DNA of 64,000 bases from Mesaphorura yosii (Eukaryota; Arthropoda; Collembola; Poduromorpha; Tullbergiidae): positions 29,076 through 93,075 of the forward strand of contig WIXG01000313.1 in the NCBI GenBank assembly GCA_009869945.1. Direction: 5' to 3'. Under the pieces are notes generated by a model. It ran no database searches. It was not told where the DNA came from and worked only from the letters and a program-made list of their open reading frames with translations. This document shows, piece by piece, positions 44,349 to 57,226 of the stretch (the first letter of the stretch is position 1; each line of letters opens with the position of its first letter). The position numbers and the translations under genes are program-made.

Positions 44349-45512
44349 GACTGTGTGGAGGTGCGAGTGCACGCATCATCGCTCAACTTCAAGGACGTGT
44401 TGGTGGCTATGGGCAGCAAGGCGGACGTGGACCAGATCGTGCCCGACACACCTAACAACGGCGGATTGTCAGGTCTGACGACCCAGATTGGCCACGACTT
44501 TGCTGGGGTGGTCACTCGCGTCGGGCAGGGCATGAGAAGCTGTCGCGTTGGTGACCGCGTGTGGGGGGCCTGATCGGGTGGAGCCCTGGCCAGTCACGTC
44601 GTCGTATCGACCCCATATGCCCTCCCCATCCCCCCGGGCACCTCCTTCGAGACGGCATCCACGTTGGGGACGGCTCTTCTGACGGTGCATTGCTTCCTGG
44701 TCCGCGAGGCGCAAATTCAGCCCGCCGAACGGATGCTGATCCATTGCGGGACGGCCGGCAGCGAGCGAAAGCGCAGTTACCTTCGACAGACGATGGGTCT
44801 TCGCCCCGTGTACAACTCCCGCACGACGGACTTCGGGGTGGAAATTCTTCTGGACACGGACGGGGCTGGAGTGGACATCGTGCTGAATGCTCTGACTGGA
44901 CAAGGATTCAAGGAGGCTTCGCTTACGGCCTGCGCATCAAATGCCCGATTCCTAGAAATGTCGAAGCTGGGTGTGTGGACGGCGGAGGAGGTTGCAAGGC
45001 TCCGTCCCGATGTCCGCTACGTGATTCAAGACCCGACCTCGCTGACTCGCGAAGGTTTGCGAGTCTTTGGGGACCCGGAGCCGATATTCCTGTTCGGCAA
45101 GGAGCTTGCGGGTGTGGATGCCCTATGCGTGCTGCCCTTAACGCTCTTCCCGCTGAGTCGGGCACCTTCAGCCTTCCGCTACCTTCAACGTGCCAGGCAC
45201 ATTGGCAAGGTCGTCATCAAAATGCCAACGACGAGAGTTCGAGACGGAGTGGTGCAGCACGTGGAAGAGCTGCTCAACGAGTTCGGGTCGTATCTGATCA
45301 CTGGCGGTATGGGTGGCATCGGACTGGTGGACCAAGTGGATGGCGGGGTCCGGAGCCAGGCACCTAGTCCTCGTAGGAAGAAACCCACCCACCGCACGCG
45401 CCCAGCACATTATCAACGGGTTGAAGGGGTGGAAGTGGTGGTACTTCAGACAGACGTGTCCGACAGGAATGCGGGCGTCCGTTTGCTGGAGGACATCCGG
45501 GGCGAAGACTGA
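44349..45512 (+). pseudogene. Type I polyketide synthase remnant (ER-KR)
   Basis: The plus-strand frame matches the enoylreductase domain of modular polyketide synthases: VEVRVHASSLNFKDVLVAMG, GHDFAGVVTRVG, VGDRVWG, GGALASHVVV, GVDIVLNALTG, FPLSRAPSAFRYLQRARHIG. A ketoreductase start then follows (SYLITGGMGGIGL), with ARHLVLVGRN in another frame and LQTDVSDRN back in the first. An in-frame TGA follows VWGA at 44571. The nucleotide-binding glycine loop of the ER is deleted, and two compensating frameshifts lie in the KR. No ketosynthase or acyltransferase parts are in the window. It could instead be called a fatty-acid-synthase remnant, but the FNFKD and VVV words favour PKS. Confidence 0.8.
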
Positions 45513-45738
45513 CGACCTGGGAAAGACATTGGTTGATTAAATTAAACAGTTAACATATTTTCTTAATCATTTGGTACCGCACCATCCCCGGTCTAAACAA
45601 ATATGACTGACGGGAATAGCCGCAAGTTCTGAGTTTGCTTTTCTATTTATTCATGTTTGCAAATGGGATTAACGGGAAATTAATTGGAATCAAAATGTTT
45701 GTGGCCTATGTGGTTTAGCCGATGGTTAAATGCTAAGT

Positions 45739-46712
45739 TTAGAATCTTGCATTGCAGCATGGAGTTTTTCCATCTTCGCCATAGACATCGGAGCAGTGCA
45801 GACAGTTCTTTTCGGCCTGCGACCAGAGGAGCTGGTCGCCGTCGAGGTTCGGACATGTGAGCTTCACCTCTTGACCGCCATACAATTCCGGATTGAAGTA
45901 GAGGTAAGTGCTGGCGCACCACCTGTTCTCGGGATCCACCTTCCACTCGCAGTGTGGTGGGATACAGTTCGGGTCGCACCTGTATATGTCTTGCCATTTT
46001 TCGTCCAAGTTGCCCCAGAAGTCGCAAGCGCCGCCGTATTCGTTGTGGTCAGGATTAAAGAACAGGTTGCGGGCCTCGGAGCACTCGCCACCCCTCCACT
46101 CCCCGTCCTTTCCGTGGCCATTGTGACTAGCGCCCAGCCCCGAGTCGTCATCACGCTCGCACCAGTCGTACCAGTGGCAATACCCGGCGACTGTGCAGTT
46201 GTCTGGGCTGCACCAGGTTCCATGCTCTTCCCGTGGAGGCGGATTCGGGTTCGGGCACCTCCCAGGCGCGGGGGTCGTGGTGGGCGCGGGGGTCGTGGTG
46301 GGCGCGCCGCCTCCGCTGCACCCCGCCTCCTCAGGCCACAGGCACTTGTCCTGCGCTTCGTTGAAGTGCAGCCTACCCTCTGGGCATCTGACCGGATCCT
46401 GGTCGCAATCGCCGCATGGTCGTTCCCACACTCGGTTGCCCGTGTCGCAGGTGATGTACGTTGTGCATCCACGTGGGTTGGCATAGTTCCCGATTTGCTT
46501 CCCCTCGCAACTGTACCAGTCAATCAACTCACCGGCTTTCGCGTCACGATCATCGTGCGTTTCTGCAAAGCAAAATATTAAGAATTTATTGTTCGTGTTT
46601 CTCCCGCAAGTTGTGACCAAGGCCAAGGAAACTCACCTTCTTTGGCCAACTCTGGAGCGCCGAGGGCGGCGCAGGCTGTCACCGCCATGACAAACAAAAT
46701 CTTGAAACCCAT
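45739..46712 (-). CDS. Secreted chitin-binding (CBM14) protein
   Basis: Exons 46712-46637 and 46562-45739 encode 299 residues. A signal peptide (ILFVMAVTACAALGAPE) is followed by a CBM14/peritrophin-A-like module with GCTTYITC and the cysteine spacing up to EEAGC. A Thr/Pro linker with a repeated TTTPAP unit leads to a long Cys/Trp-rich C-terminal region (WCSPDNCTVAGYCHWYDWC and CDFWGNL), which does not fit standard CBM14 spacing. It likely acts in cuticle or gut lining. The C-terminal module is unfamiliar to me. Confidence 0.82.
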
Positions 46713-48619
46713 TCTCGGCTATCAAGTTTCTGTGTACGAGGTTTTTCCTGAATTCTGAAACTTTGTCCTTGTGGCTTCTCCGACTTGTGAATTTCTGAAC
46801 CGAGTTAACTTCATTTTATATATGGACGTACGGGCCAAGATTTAGTGCGCAATTCGGGTTGTAAATCTCCACGAAGCCTTTAATCCTAGGTGGTACCTGA
46901 TCCGGGATCATCAGGTCACATATCAAAAATCTAAATTCGCAATTCTAATCTAAATCTGACCAACTTTTATGATGGGCGCTCGTGATTGACGGTGACCGTG
47001 AATTGAGTGTCGGATTCTGGTCTAAACTAAACTAAAACAGGATGACGAGATTAGGAACGCACAGATTGCAGTAGGCGAGGGTTGGTTTTTTTTACTTATA
47101 GCACTAACCACAAAATAGTAATTCGCATGGTACGTGCGCGAATTATCTTCTTAAAAATAGACATTCCACATTTGCTCACTTAGTCTGCGAAAGTTATTCG
47201 TTCGGATTTCACGGGAAATTACCCTTAATCTCAGCGCGCTTGGTATGGCTGCTTATCAGCAACGTTGGAGGAGTGAGCACGCGGGCGGGTGGGGTAGTTC
47301 ATTGGCATACCATAAACTTTGCGCTTCGTTTTAATTAAAATCGCTGTCCGGATGAAGCACTTTGCGAATTACAGTTCAGGAACTTTGCTCAACGCGAAAA
47401 ACTCTCGGGAGATGATGCAATTGTGGCTTTCACAATTATTACGGAATAATAAGCAGAAACGTACGAGAGTGTTTGATTCTGAAGGCTCGGCTCTCAGGCG
47501 CGGGTGGGTGATGGCGTTAGCGTGACGGGCGCATTAAGATCCCTAAATCACCCTGAACCTTTAAGCCGGATCTTCACAAGCCGAGCTTGACTGCTGAGCT
47601 GCTTGGATCGTAGGCATGCTCAAGAATTATCCAGTTTCAGTCGAGTTAACGGCTTTAAGTCTTAATTAGCGGCATGCGTGTGCGCGGATTCAGTCGCTGA
47701 CCCATTTTCAGCTTTGCTTTTTGCAACTTGTAACAACAAAACCTAAAACCAAGTACTCTTGAACTTGAACCTTGATTTTTGACATGAATCAACGTGGAAT
47801 TAGCGCCAAAGTCAATTTATGGCCGGCGCAGGCGAGTGATGACTAAAATAAGTCAATTCAAGTGGCCAACTCTGATAAAAAAATGTGCAAAATCTTTTAA
47901 ACTCATGTAAATGGTTGTCCGTTTTCAATTCGGAAGGTGGGGTATCGATTAATTTACAGTATTCTGATGTTTACTTGCGGATTTCGCGGCGAGTCGCTAA
48001 TTCTTTAATTCCAGCTCGACCCCAAATCCAAAACCAAAGCACGCAGCGTTCACTTATCAGCGATAGCGACAACGTGCGGCTCGTGGCAGTGAATCACAGC
48101 AGCAGTACTCAATCATTCTCAAGCTCAGGGTCATTTCAGAAATCAAACGGCCCTGCTGTCGTCAAATCCCCAATAATTCTTTCTGAAGGCTTCCTGTCAA
48201 AAATGTCCTGAGAAATTTAGTGGAAGCAAACAGGACGAGACTTTGGCTTTGGCATGGAATTTCGATACTTTAAGCCCCAGACTCCCCGCCCAGTCTGATA
48301 AGATTTTATTACACTGATTTATGACGACTTACAGCGTCAAAAATTAGTGAGATGAGTGACGATGACGTGATTGACTCACAACTTCGACTTGACACGACTG
48401 GACTGGCTCGAATTTAGCGTGTCCACTCGAACCGGCGCGTGCAGAGTTTCTCCTCGCTGAGCCGAATTCATGCTAAAGAATGCCAAAGGCCAACATATTT
48501 TAATTTCAAGAACTCTCTAACAGAAACCGCCGTCGTTAATAAGCTTAATTGATTTAATTGTGCACACAACCACAAAAATCGACTGATTTCTATCTTGTTT
48601 TTTTGTTAAAGCAGCTCAG
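46713..48619. other. Long intergenic stretch
   Basis: About 1.9 kb without a gene that I can support. Short ORFs at 47319-47525 and 47885-48211 (plus) show no homology, no leader and no splice continuation. Confidence 0.4.
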
Positions 48620-49144
48620 CTACAATTTTCTTGATCCGCCGTACTGCACTGGAAGTTGGTCGCCCGTTACTGCGTCGAGTGGGGCCTCATTCCACTTTTC
48701 TCTTCCAAAGCCGTAGACTTGCAGGATAGTTTTAGTCTCCTCAGACATGACAGTCTTCACAATCGGGGCGATGACTTCGAAGGAAGAAGCGGCTGGAAAA
48801 AGACGCCATGCCACGCCACGCGTATTTACTTTACCCGTCCTCAGCTCAAATTATAGCGTTTACTTACCATTAACAAGAGAGTATTTGTATATCAGCCTCG
48901 GATAGTAGGCTTCATAGTCTCTGATAGCGGCCATGAACTCTGTAAGACAAACAGTGCAAACGTGCTCCCGTAGCGTGAAACCGGACATGTCCGTAACTAT
49001 CACAAACTGGGTGACAGCAATATTTTCCTCGCCTCCCTCGTTCTGTTCGGCTATTTTTGATACCATCAGCTCGAAGAAGTACAGCACGCACCACCGAATT
49101 AAGCCCGATTTCCCACAGCGAGCACAGAAGGCCTCGGTTTCCAT
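48620..49144 (-). CDS. CRAL-TRIO-like protein, probably partial
   Basis: Exons 49144-48868 and 48792-48620 join in frame to about 149 residues. They align with the second half of the gene at 41076-42169: VTQFVIVTDMSGFTLREHV corresponds to VTQFVAVVDFHGFAMKQV, YYPRLIYKYSLVN to YRGSMEACFVVN with the intron at the same place, and TKTILQVYGF plus LPVQYGG. The N-terminal half is missing or lies in an upstream exon I could not identify; a stop lies ten codons before the chosen ATG. It may be a truncated gene or a fragment. Confidence 0.6.
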
Positions 49145-50086
49145 TACTCCGACGTTGAAAAGTCAAAGTACTTGCCAACAGCCAAAGAAAAGCTAAACCG
49201 CGGCATTGCATCGTAAGAAAGTTAATTAATTAACCACCAGTTATTGTTACTTATTTGGCCGTGCTTGCCTGTCCACAGCGTTTGCGAAAAACGGGAGGAG
49301 CCGTTCGCAGTCCGCAGCGGATTCGTCGAGGAGTGAGTCGATCTCGTTTCTTTTCCTCCACTTCATTGTTGTGTGCAGTTGCGCCGATGCTGCGTCCAGA
49401 TCCAGTTTATTCGCTCTCAGTCATTGAAGTAAATACGTGTCCGTCTCCATGAATGGGCGATAAAGCGTACCATTCTTGATGAGGCTCCTAAGCTGTTGGA
49501 AACACAATCTGAAACAGATAAACAAAACAAAGCAACGGCTCCTTTATAAGAATTTAAAAATCGTACGTAGTTTGGCGCCTTACCGTTTGGACAGCGTCCT
49601 TTTCATCCAGGGAAATGTCGCAGAAGCCGAGAGTCAGAGAAGAAAACAGAAATATTGAACAGGAAATCAATGCCACTGACGAGAATTTATTCTTCGCTAC
49701 GGACGATTGTGTCGATTGTCGCATTTACTTCGACGCTGAAATGCTCGAAGATAGAGGAAAGAAAATAATGCCATTATGCATTTTCTTGAGTTAGGTCTCA
49801 TTTGAAATACTGTTTTGGACTCTGGACCGCGATGGAAAAAATGCAACCAGTTATTGACAAGGTCGAGTCTACAATACTGCAATCTGTTGTCCCCTGCACA
49901 GAAAATCTCCTCTGGAACTTTTTTCTGAGTGAAAAAGCTGTCAAACTCGGTAGAAATCCAGTTACGAGCCCTTGGCCCAGGACGCATCAAATTAAACTCG
50001 AATTAGACATTAGACTTCATGGTTTTATTCATTACCATCAACATTGCACTGACAACTTACTGCCAACTGCTAATTTCGTTGTGGGT
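49145..50086. other. Intergenic
   Basis: No gene supported. A plus-strand ORF (49802-50182) shows no recognisable features. Confidence 0.4.
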
Positions 50087-50350
50087 TTAGCGCATCCACT
50101 CAATCCGTCGTGTGCAGAGTTCCTCCTCGCTGGAGTCGGCATGCTCGTCACAGGTCCGGGGTGCGATGTCTTGTATGGATGACAAAGATGCCAGGGAGAT
50201 CGCAGAAACGCCCCCTTCCGAGTCGACGTAGACTTTCAGATTCCCTTTGAAGCACGGGTCGCGCTTCAGATCGCCCGATAGGGCGCAGTGGGCCAAAGCC
50301 AGGACGGCTAGCACTACTGCGGACCACAACGGCAGTTGAATCGAGTTCAT
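50087..50350 (-). CDS. Small secreted protein of unknown family
   Basis: Single exon, 87 residues. A signal peptide (WSAVVLAVLALAHCALS) precedes an acidic mature chain of about 62 residues with three cysteines (DPC, RTC, ELC) and the stretch LKVYVDSEGGVSAISLAS. I do not recognise a family. It is next to a Gly-rich secreted protein on the same strand. Confidence 0.55.
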   Translation of the reverse strand: MNSIQLPLWSAVVLAVLALAHCALSGDLKRDPCFKGNLKVYVDSEGGVSAISLASLSSIQDIAPRTCDEHADSSEEELCTRRIEWMR

Positions 50351-50491
50351 GTTTAAGACTACAAGAAATTATCCCACGTCTTCGTACTAACACAGCCTTA
50401 ATTAATTATCTCACGAGTAGGAATCCATGACCGCAAGGGTTAATACAATTTATTAAGGCAAGGCAATTAAAAAAATTGATAGCCCACGGAT

Positions 50492-51313
50492 CTAAAAGTG
50501 GCCCGCGTCCTTATAGGTCGAAACTCGGCCGTTCTGGTCCACATTTGTGCTCGACACGGAGTAAACGCCCGTCGGGGCCTGTGCTCCGCCGCCACCGGCG
50601 CGTCCTTGCAAGCCACCACCGCTTCGGGAGACGGGGACTCCGTCTCTGTACATCGTCACCCTGCCCGCCGGATCCACGTGCACTCCACTCGACGTCTGCG
50701 ACTGGATTCCGTTCACGTTCGTGGACGAATGCGAGTGGAACGCCGCCCCTCCGCCCGCCCCTCCGCCCGCACCGCCGCCGCCTCGTGCATTGATGTCGTT
50801 CGCGAGCCGGTTAAAGTCCGGGAAATTGAAGGCTGGTTGGTTGTACCGGAAATGATCAAAGTTGGGGCCGTAGTTATTCGTGAATCTGTAAAGAATTTTA
50901 AAAAATGGCGTTCACATTCACAAATTCGCGCCAAGTCAAGAAGTCATTGATGAGGATGCTTACCCATATCCTTGGTAATAGTTTGGGAATTGATTCCCCG
51001 CTCCAGCAGCCGCCCCGGCATTGGCGCCTGCGTACCGCGCGAAGTCTTGGAAAAATTGGGAAGGGTCAGGAAAGTATCCTTGGCCCTGTCCATAGTTTCC
51101 TTGGCCGTACCCGTATCCTTGGTTGTTGTATTCTTGGCCGTAGTAAGACGGCTGGTATCCTTGACCGCCCGTGCCGCCGCCACTGCTTGACGCAGACGCA
51201 GAAGCGGAAGCAGAAGAAAAGGTGGATTGGCGCCTGAATTTCGGTGCCGATTGATCGGCGCTCGTCATTGTGACGGCGACGAGAAGACATAATGTAATCG
51301 AAATTGAAGTCAT
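50492..51313 (-). CDS. Secreted Gly/Ser/Tyr-rich structural protein
   Basis: Exons 51313-50964 and 50885-50492 encode 247 residues. After a signal peptide (TLCLLVAVTMTSA) comes a low-complexity Ser/Ala run, GGGTGGQGYQPSYYGQEY-type repeats of Gly-Tyr-Gln, and a second-exon part with a Gly/Ala run. Two related repeats follow: GVHVDPAGRVTMYRDG and STNVDQNGRVSTYKDAG. Composition fits cuticle, glue or silk-like proteins. No chitin-binding Rebers-Riddiford motif is seen. Confidence 0.75.
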
Positions 51314-52365
51314 GGCTTGCTATTTCAGGATGTGCTCACGTAAGACGCAATTGAGTAACTGGGAACCAAAGTCAAAGCCAAAGCCAAAGCAAGACCGACC
51401 ACGTAGTAAATCGCAAATTGTAAATCATCATTTCTGCATGAGCATTTAGCATTGGACAATGGAGCGCAGTCCAAAGAGGATGCTCGTCGCTTGCGCTATC
51501 GCGTGCAATTTTTTTTGCTGCTCTGCTCTTGATTGTTTCATAAGAAGATGAAGGTTAACACGATCATTATAGCAATAATGAATCATGATCACGTTGCATC
51601 GCATCATCTTTCCAAGTATTGCAAAATGCAGAGTGGAGGCAGAGACTCGTAATCGTATTGTGGTGGCTTTAAGGCTAAATGCTAAATAAAAACAAAAGAG
51701 CCAGCCTGGCCAGCGGGCGGCAGGCGGCGTACGGCTGACGTCTGACGTTCTCTGGGAATCACCACGGACGCGGACGGACCCACGGCAAAAAGCACAACCA
51801 GAACAACTTTCAGATTGACAACTACATCCTGTGCGCGCTTTTATTTATAGGACAATCATTTCAGGAATATTTTACCGGAATTCGTTGTGTTGTTACGCGT
51901 GAAGATGCTAATGACCGAGCCGTACGCGTACCTGGAAATAATTATAAATTATAATAAAATCTGGCCTCTGGAGCTGGCGCAAGTGCAAAAGCAATTTACT
52001 TTACACGCTTTAATTTACACACTTTATTGACTGTACAGGGAGAATCGAGTTGATGTATCGTCTCGTCGGTAAGTCAGCGACAATTCTTGATAACTTATCA
52101 AGAATTTGGAGCGTAGTGCGCGCTGCACTGAACTGCGCGACTGCGCTGTGCATAAAATTAGAATTTAAATGTATTATGCGAAAAAATTAACATCTAATTG
52201 GCGCAATTAGCCTGGGCCCGACGTGGACTGGAATACGTTACATTCTCGTCAGAGCCTGCTGGCTTGCACCTGCAAAGCCTGCGATGCGATGCATCTGAAG
52301 TCAAAGTACGACTACGGCTACGACTTTAGTTTGTTCGAAGCGTCAAAACCTCAAAGTCACGGTTC
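51314..52365. other. Intergenic
   Basis: About 1 kb without a recognised gene; AT-rich with short inverted words near 52085-52115 (GATAACTTATCAAG). Confidence 0.4.
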
Positions 52366-55300
52366 ATGGCATTGAAAATGTCATTGGCAATGACATCGGC
52401 TGTTTTGTCTTCTTTCTCGATCTGTCTAACAATTTTGCTTCTGTGCCTCTGTGCGTCGAAATTCGAAATTCGCGCCGAGTCAGACTCGTCCCCGAAAGTG
52501 ACAATCATCGGCATCTTCAACAACGGAAGCACAATCGTTCGATCTGAGCTTGGAGTCGGAAATGGGAGCGCGGGTGTCCCCATCGCATTTGCCGTGGAGT
52601 TCCCGGATACGATCCCGATCCTGATTCTCCAGTGTCAGGCCCCGTTTCCGGTCGAGTGGACATTCATCGACCGCTTCCCGGCGACCACCGACAATTTGCG
52701 GGGCTGGCATATGAACATGAGTCGGTACATCGCCGCATCGTCGGCAGGGGCATCAGCAGGCAATTTGTGGGACACGGACCGATTTATCTTCGAAGCAAAC
52801 CTCACTTTTGTGTATCGCGCTCCAGCCGAACCACGCCAGCAAGTTTGCAGGTACGGCGGAGGTGGTGACGTAGGCGGAGCCGAGCTAAAGCAGCACCAGC
52901 AAATGCGCCAGTACCCGGCCACGAGGGTCAATGCAATGATTTACGGCCGCTTCCTCGGGCTGAGCGTGACTAACCTCCCTGCTACGCTCGAAGTACATGA
53001 TATCAAACCCACGCGTTATGGAAACGACGAAAATTGCACGTACGCGCTCGAAGTGCACGCGTCTGGCAAGATTTGCTGTGAACGGGAATCGGACAACTTT
53101 AAATTCTTCAGTCGTGGCTGCTCGACGCGCTCAAACTGCCGGGGCCTCTTCAATCCTGCGTCGATCAAGTGTCTGAGGAACGTGTCGGCACCGTCCGCGC
53201 CCGCGCCGACACCAGCAGCGTTGAGCTCTCGCGAGTGTATTTCGACTGCGGAGCTGGCAGGCTACGGCAATTCGGGGTTTATCGTATGCGGGGACGCGAA
53301 TAATGACTCCAATTCGGTCGCAGTTCATTACTACACGTCCGTGGCCGATTCGTGCAGCGGAGTCAGGCGACAGCCAACAACTTTGTGTAAGTGTGCCAAA
53401 GTAGAAGTATTTAAATATTTAAGATTCTAGGCCGTGATGATGATTTTGATAATTTTAGATCTTCTCCGTGACGAACACCCGCCCGTTGAAGACGACTTGC
53501 TCGCCATTTGCCCGCTCGCCAATTCAAAGCTTTACGTGGGTCAGGTGGTCGAATTCACCTGTTTTGGGTCCTACTACTATTTTGCCAGTGGTTTCCAGTT
53601 TGTGCTGCGCAGTAAAAAGGCGGGAGCCCTCGTCGAGAGCCTTCTTGGTAAGTTATCTGGATGAATTTGATGGAAAATACGCCTGGCGCCTGGCACGAAA
53701 TTTAATTGCCTGCAGAAGGCTACGAGAAAGTTTTATTCACGAAATACGCCCCGGAGAAGGACATCATCATGAGCACACGGCAGCAGACGTCCGCACCGAC
53801 CCGTCTGAACGGAACGCATGTGTTCGAAGTCGTTTGTGCCGCTCCCGTCTGGAACTCTTACGATTGGGTCAACAAAACGCTACGCCTGAACGTAACGGAG
53901 CCAACTCACATCGAATTCTCGCCGCCTGGGCCCGTGGAGGAGATTACTCTCACGATGGACACGAACATCACCTGCCGCGCTCGTGGCGATCCCCCGCCAA
54001 GGCTGACGTGGGCGAATTTCACGGACGGCACCTTTTTGCGGCAAATTTCGAACGACGGCGTGGGGAATGTTACGCTGGAAGTCAATTTTGACGCTTGGCC
54101 ATCATCGCAAGACTTCTCGACTGTGACGCTCGTCTGCCAGGCTGGGCAGGACCAAATTGGGGCCATGGCGCTGAAAACGTTCGCGCTCAGGCGGAAGTCG
54201 GTGCCCGAATTTCCGACAGTGTACGTGCTGGCGGCTATGGCCATACTTCTCACGTTGGTTTTGGGCGTCGCTGGCGTGGTTGTGTGGAAAATTGTGGGCT
54301 GGACCAAAGACAGATGGCGTAGCTTGAATCAGGACGAGATTGATGAATTCTTCGACGGCCTGGCGACCAGTGAGGCCGAAAGCGAAAGCAGGGTGGGGGA
54401 GGAGATCGAGGTCGAAGCAAATGCGTGGAATTGCAGGTACGACCCGCGCTTCGAACTCACCCTCTATGAAGATGTGAATATTAACCACGAGATCGCCACG
54501 GGAGAATTTGGAAAAGTGTATGCCGGAACGTTACACAGCAGACGGAACTCCGCATCCGCGCAGAAACGCAGCGCCACCGTCGCTGTGAAGAAAAATCGGC
54601 CATTCTCAAGCATGATTGACTTCAAGGCGTCGATGTACGAGCTGAAGCTGCTGATTTTCCTCGGCCGGCATGAGAACATTGTGGAATTAGTGGGGGCGGT
54701 TACTACGAAGCTCCGGAAGCGTCAAATTTTCGTTGTTTTCGAGTACTGCGAGCACGGAGCCCTGAAAAATTACATGCGGGACAATCGGGAGCAAATAATC
54801 GAGAAATCCGGGCCCAGGCCCACTCTGCCAGCGCCATCAGGTGGAAGCCGAAGCCAAATCCGAGAGGAGCCGCAATATTACTCCACAGACGAGCTGAGGC
54901 TTGCCGGAGTCATCGAAATGGGGCTTTTGACGTGGGTGGTTCAAATCCTGAATGGGATGCTTTTCCTCCGTCGGAAGAAAGTCGTGCACGGAGACCTCGC
55001 AGCCCGAAATATTCTGCTCGACTCCTCTCTGAACGCGAGGATCTGCGATTTTGGGATGTCACACCAAGTCACGAGGTCGTACTATGCGTACCACGCGTCT
55101 CCTCACATTCGCAGGCCGTGCAGGTGGTCGGCGCCTGAATCGCTGGGCGAAAGCTGTGAATTCTCGTTCCAGTCGGACATGTACAGCTTTGGCGTCCTGC
55201 TCTGGGAAATATTCAGCCTGGGCGAGGAGCCGTGGGCGCATGTGAGGCCGGACAGGATGCTGAATGTGCTGGCGAGCGGCGAAATACTGCCCATGCCGGT

Positions 55301-55600
55301 GGTTAGCAACATCAATGGCGACGGAATTCACGGGAGTCATGAGACCTGTTTGGTGCCCACAAGCATGTAAGAAGCTTTTGGACGGTCTTCCCAGCTTGTA
55401 AGCATAGCAGCTTGTTTTAAATCATGCCTTCTTTTAGATACGACAAGGTGAAAGAGTGCTGGAGGCTGGATCCGAGCCTGCGACCTACAGTTGATGAACT
55501 GCATGAATACTTCTCCGACTGCCTGCAGCAGAGAGGCCGAAACTCAGAATCAGGCTCATGCCGCTCAGGCCAAAGCCCAAAGGAAGTCTGTATAGCGTGA
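52366..55600 (+). CDS. Receptor tyrosine kinase with Ig-like ectodomain
   Basis: Exons 52366-53386, 53459-53647, 53716-55366 and 55438-55600 join in frame to about 1,007 residues. A signal peptide is followed by a long N-glycosylated ectodomain with scattered cysteines and at least one Ig-like unit (TNITCRARGDPPPRLTWANF). A transmembrane helix (VYVLAAMAILLTLVLGVAGV) precedes the kinase: GEFGKVYAG, VAVKKN, HGDLAARN, CDFGMSH, CRWSAPESL, SDMYSFGVLLWE. CW..DPSLRPT lies in the last exon. The juxtamembrane YDPRFELTL form resembles PDGFR/VEGFR-type kinases. As in the lysozyme-kinase, the HRD Arg is Gly. AATAAA follows near 55622. The ligand is unknown. Confidence 0.9.
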
Positions 55601-55985
55601 AAATTGACAGTGCAATAAGCGCAATAAAAAGATGTGATGATGTACGTATAATATTTTCTGATTCGTTATTGGACATTGATTAAATTCTCAGTTTTCATTC
55701 AATTGCAATATGCAATCGCAATTAATGTGCTCCTGATAATTCCTCGAGTGTGTGACCTTGCTTTGTCAGTGCTAGAGCCTCGAGTCTCGAGTGCTGCTGA
55801 TTGATTGAAATATTAACTAATTATAGTTGTACTGATTGAATGGAAATGGAAATACTTGCCGGAATTCTTCGTTTTAATTTCAACCAGGCATTCAATCTCA
55901 AACCCCGTCCGTAGTTGGGAGCAGTGCTGGACGATTTTGGTTTTCGAGGTTTCTCGGACGTCAATTCCAAATCTAGCGTTGAGCG
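55601..55985. other. Intergenic
   Basis: Contains the poly(A) signal AATAAA of the receptor kinase (about 55622). Nothing else recognised. Confidence 0.4.
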
Positions 55986-57226
55986 GTGGAGGCTCCTAAA
56001 TATTTGTGCCTGATTTTGCTCCTGTTAGTTCAAGCCGTGCGGGTAATTGGCATTAAGTGCTTAAGCGGATTTTATACTGTAATAACATAGATATTTCCCT
56101 TGAATAGTCACAAAAACCTGAATTGCCGATTTGCCCTGAGTCGCAGTCTCTACTCCCACACCCCAACTGCGCCTACTATTACCAGTGTTCAAACTATATC
56201 CCGATTCTCAGAATCTGTTCACAGGGTTTGTACTTCAACCCTCATGTGCCAGGATGCGACCACCCTGTCAATGTCCCTGAGTGCGAGGGTGGAACGGTAT
56301 GTCCAAACTCTAAACTAAATTAGCTTTCTCGTTTCATATTGTTGTAAAGCCACAGCGGAGCGTTTCGCTCTTCTTGAATATTTACACAATTTACAGCGCC
56401 CGCCTCCTTGGTTTCCGTCAAGCACAGAAAACTTTTCTTACGAAACGGTGTCACTACCAACGGAAACTACGCCTGGAGTAACTGGCAGTACGGCTGAAGA
56501 CCCATCGACGACATGGCGGACAACTGAAGAACCGAGTACGACTGAAGACCGGCCCACGACTACAACCACCACCAGAACAACAACACCGGAGCCGACTTTC
56601 CCAACTGAGGCTCCGTTCTGTCCTCCCACCGGCGTTCACAATTTCCCATATCCCGGCAATTGTACCCTGTACATCAGGTGCTTCGACGGATTCGAGCAAA
56701 TCCTGTCCTGCGCCCCGCTGATATTCGACAAAATCGATTTGGTCTGCAAACCGGAAGGAGAGGCGGTGTGTGACGAGGAATTTCCAGTTCGCTGTCCGCC
56801 GTTGGGTAATAAATTATTCACTAAGGCTTAGGCTCATTATTTCCTTAGGCTTAGGCTGCTCCTTGTTTTTCTAACGCTTCTAATGCAGGGTACGAAGCGC
56901 TCCCACACTCCTCGAATTGCAGCAAATATTACGAGTGCATCAACGGGAACGCGTACGAGTCGGAGTGCGCCGCCAACACTTACTTTGACGAGACTCCAGG
57001 CTTGCTCCGCTGCAATCAGGCCGAGTTCGCACTGTGCAATTCCGAATGCCACCTGACCGGCCTTGAATTCCTTCCCATTCGTGCCAGAGGCTGCAAATGG
57101 TACAAAATTTGCATCGACGGACACTCGGCAAATCTGGAATGTGGGGCGGAACAAGTTTACAGCCCAATCGAGTCGAAATGCGTTGGGGACGACGAGTATA
57201 ACTGTCCTTACTTGTTAAGCTCATGA
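55986..57226 (+). CDS. Multi-CBM14 chitin-binding protein A
   Basis: Exons 56108-56296, 56397-56805 and 56889-57226 are secure. A leader exon at 55986-56042 reads as a signal peptide (KYLCLILLLLVQAV) and joins in phase 0, but its first in-frame codon is GTG, not ATG, after a stop. The true start may lie in an unseen exon, or the start has been lost. The protein (about 330 residues) has four CBM14-like modules: one in exon 2 (CAYYYQCSNYI), one after a Thr-rich linker (NCTLYIRCFDGFEQ) and two in the last exon (NCSKYYECINGN and GCKWYKICIDGH). It probably binds chitin in the gut lining or cuticle. It is the sister of the next gene, which has an N-terminal domain this one lacks. Confidence 0.8.

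Noticed and set aside
49697-50182. ORFs on both strands
   Set aside because: No homology, leader or consistent splice sites on either strand.
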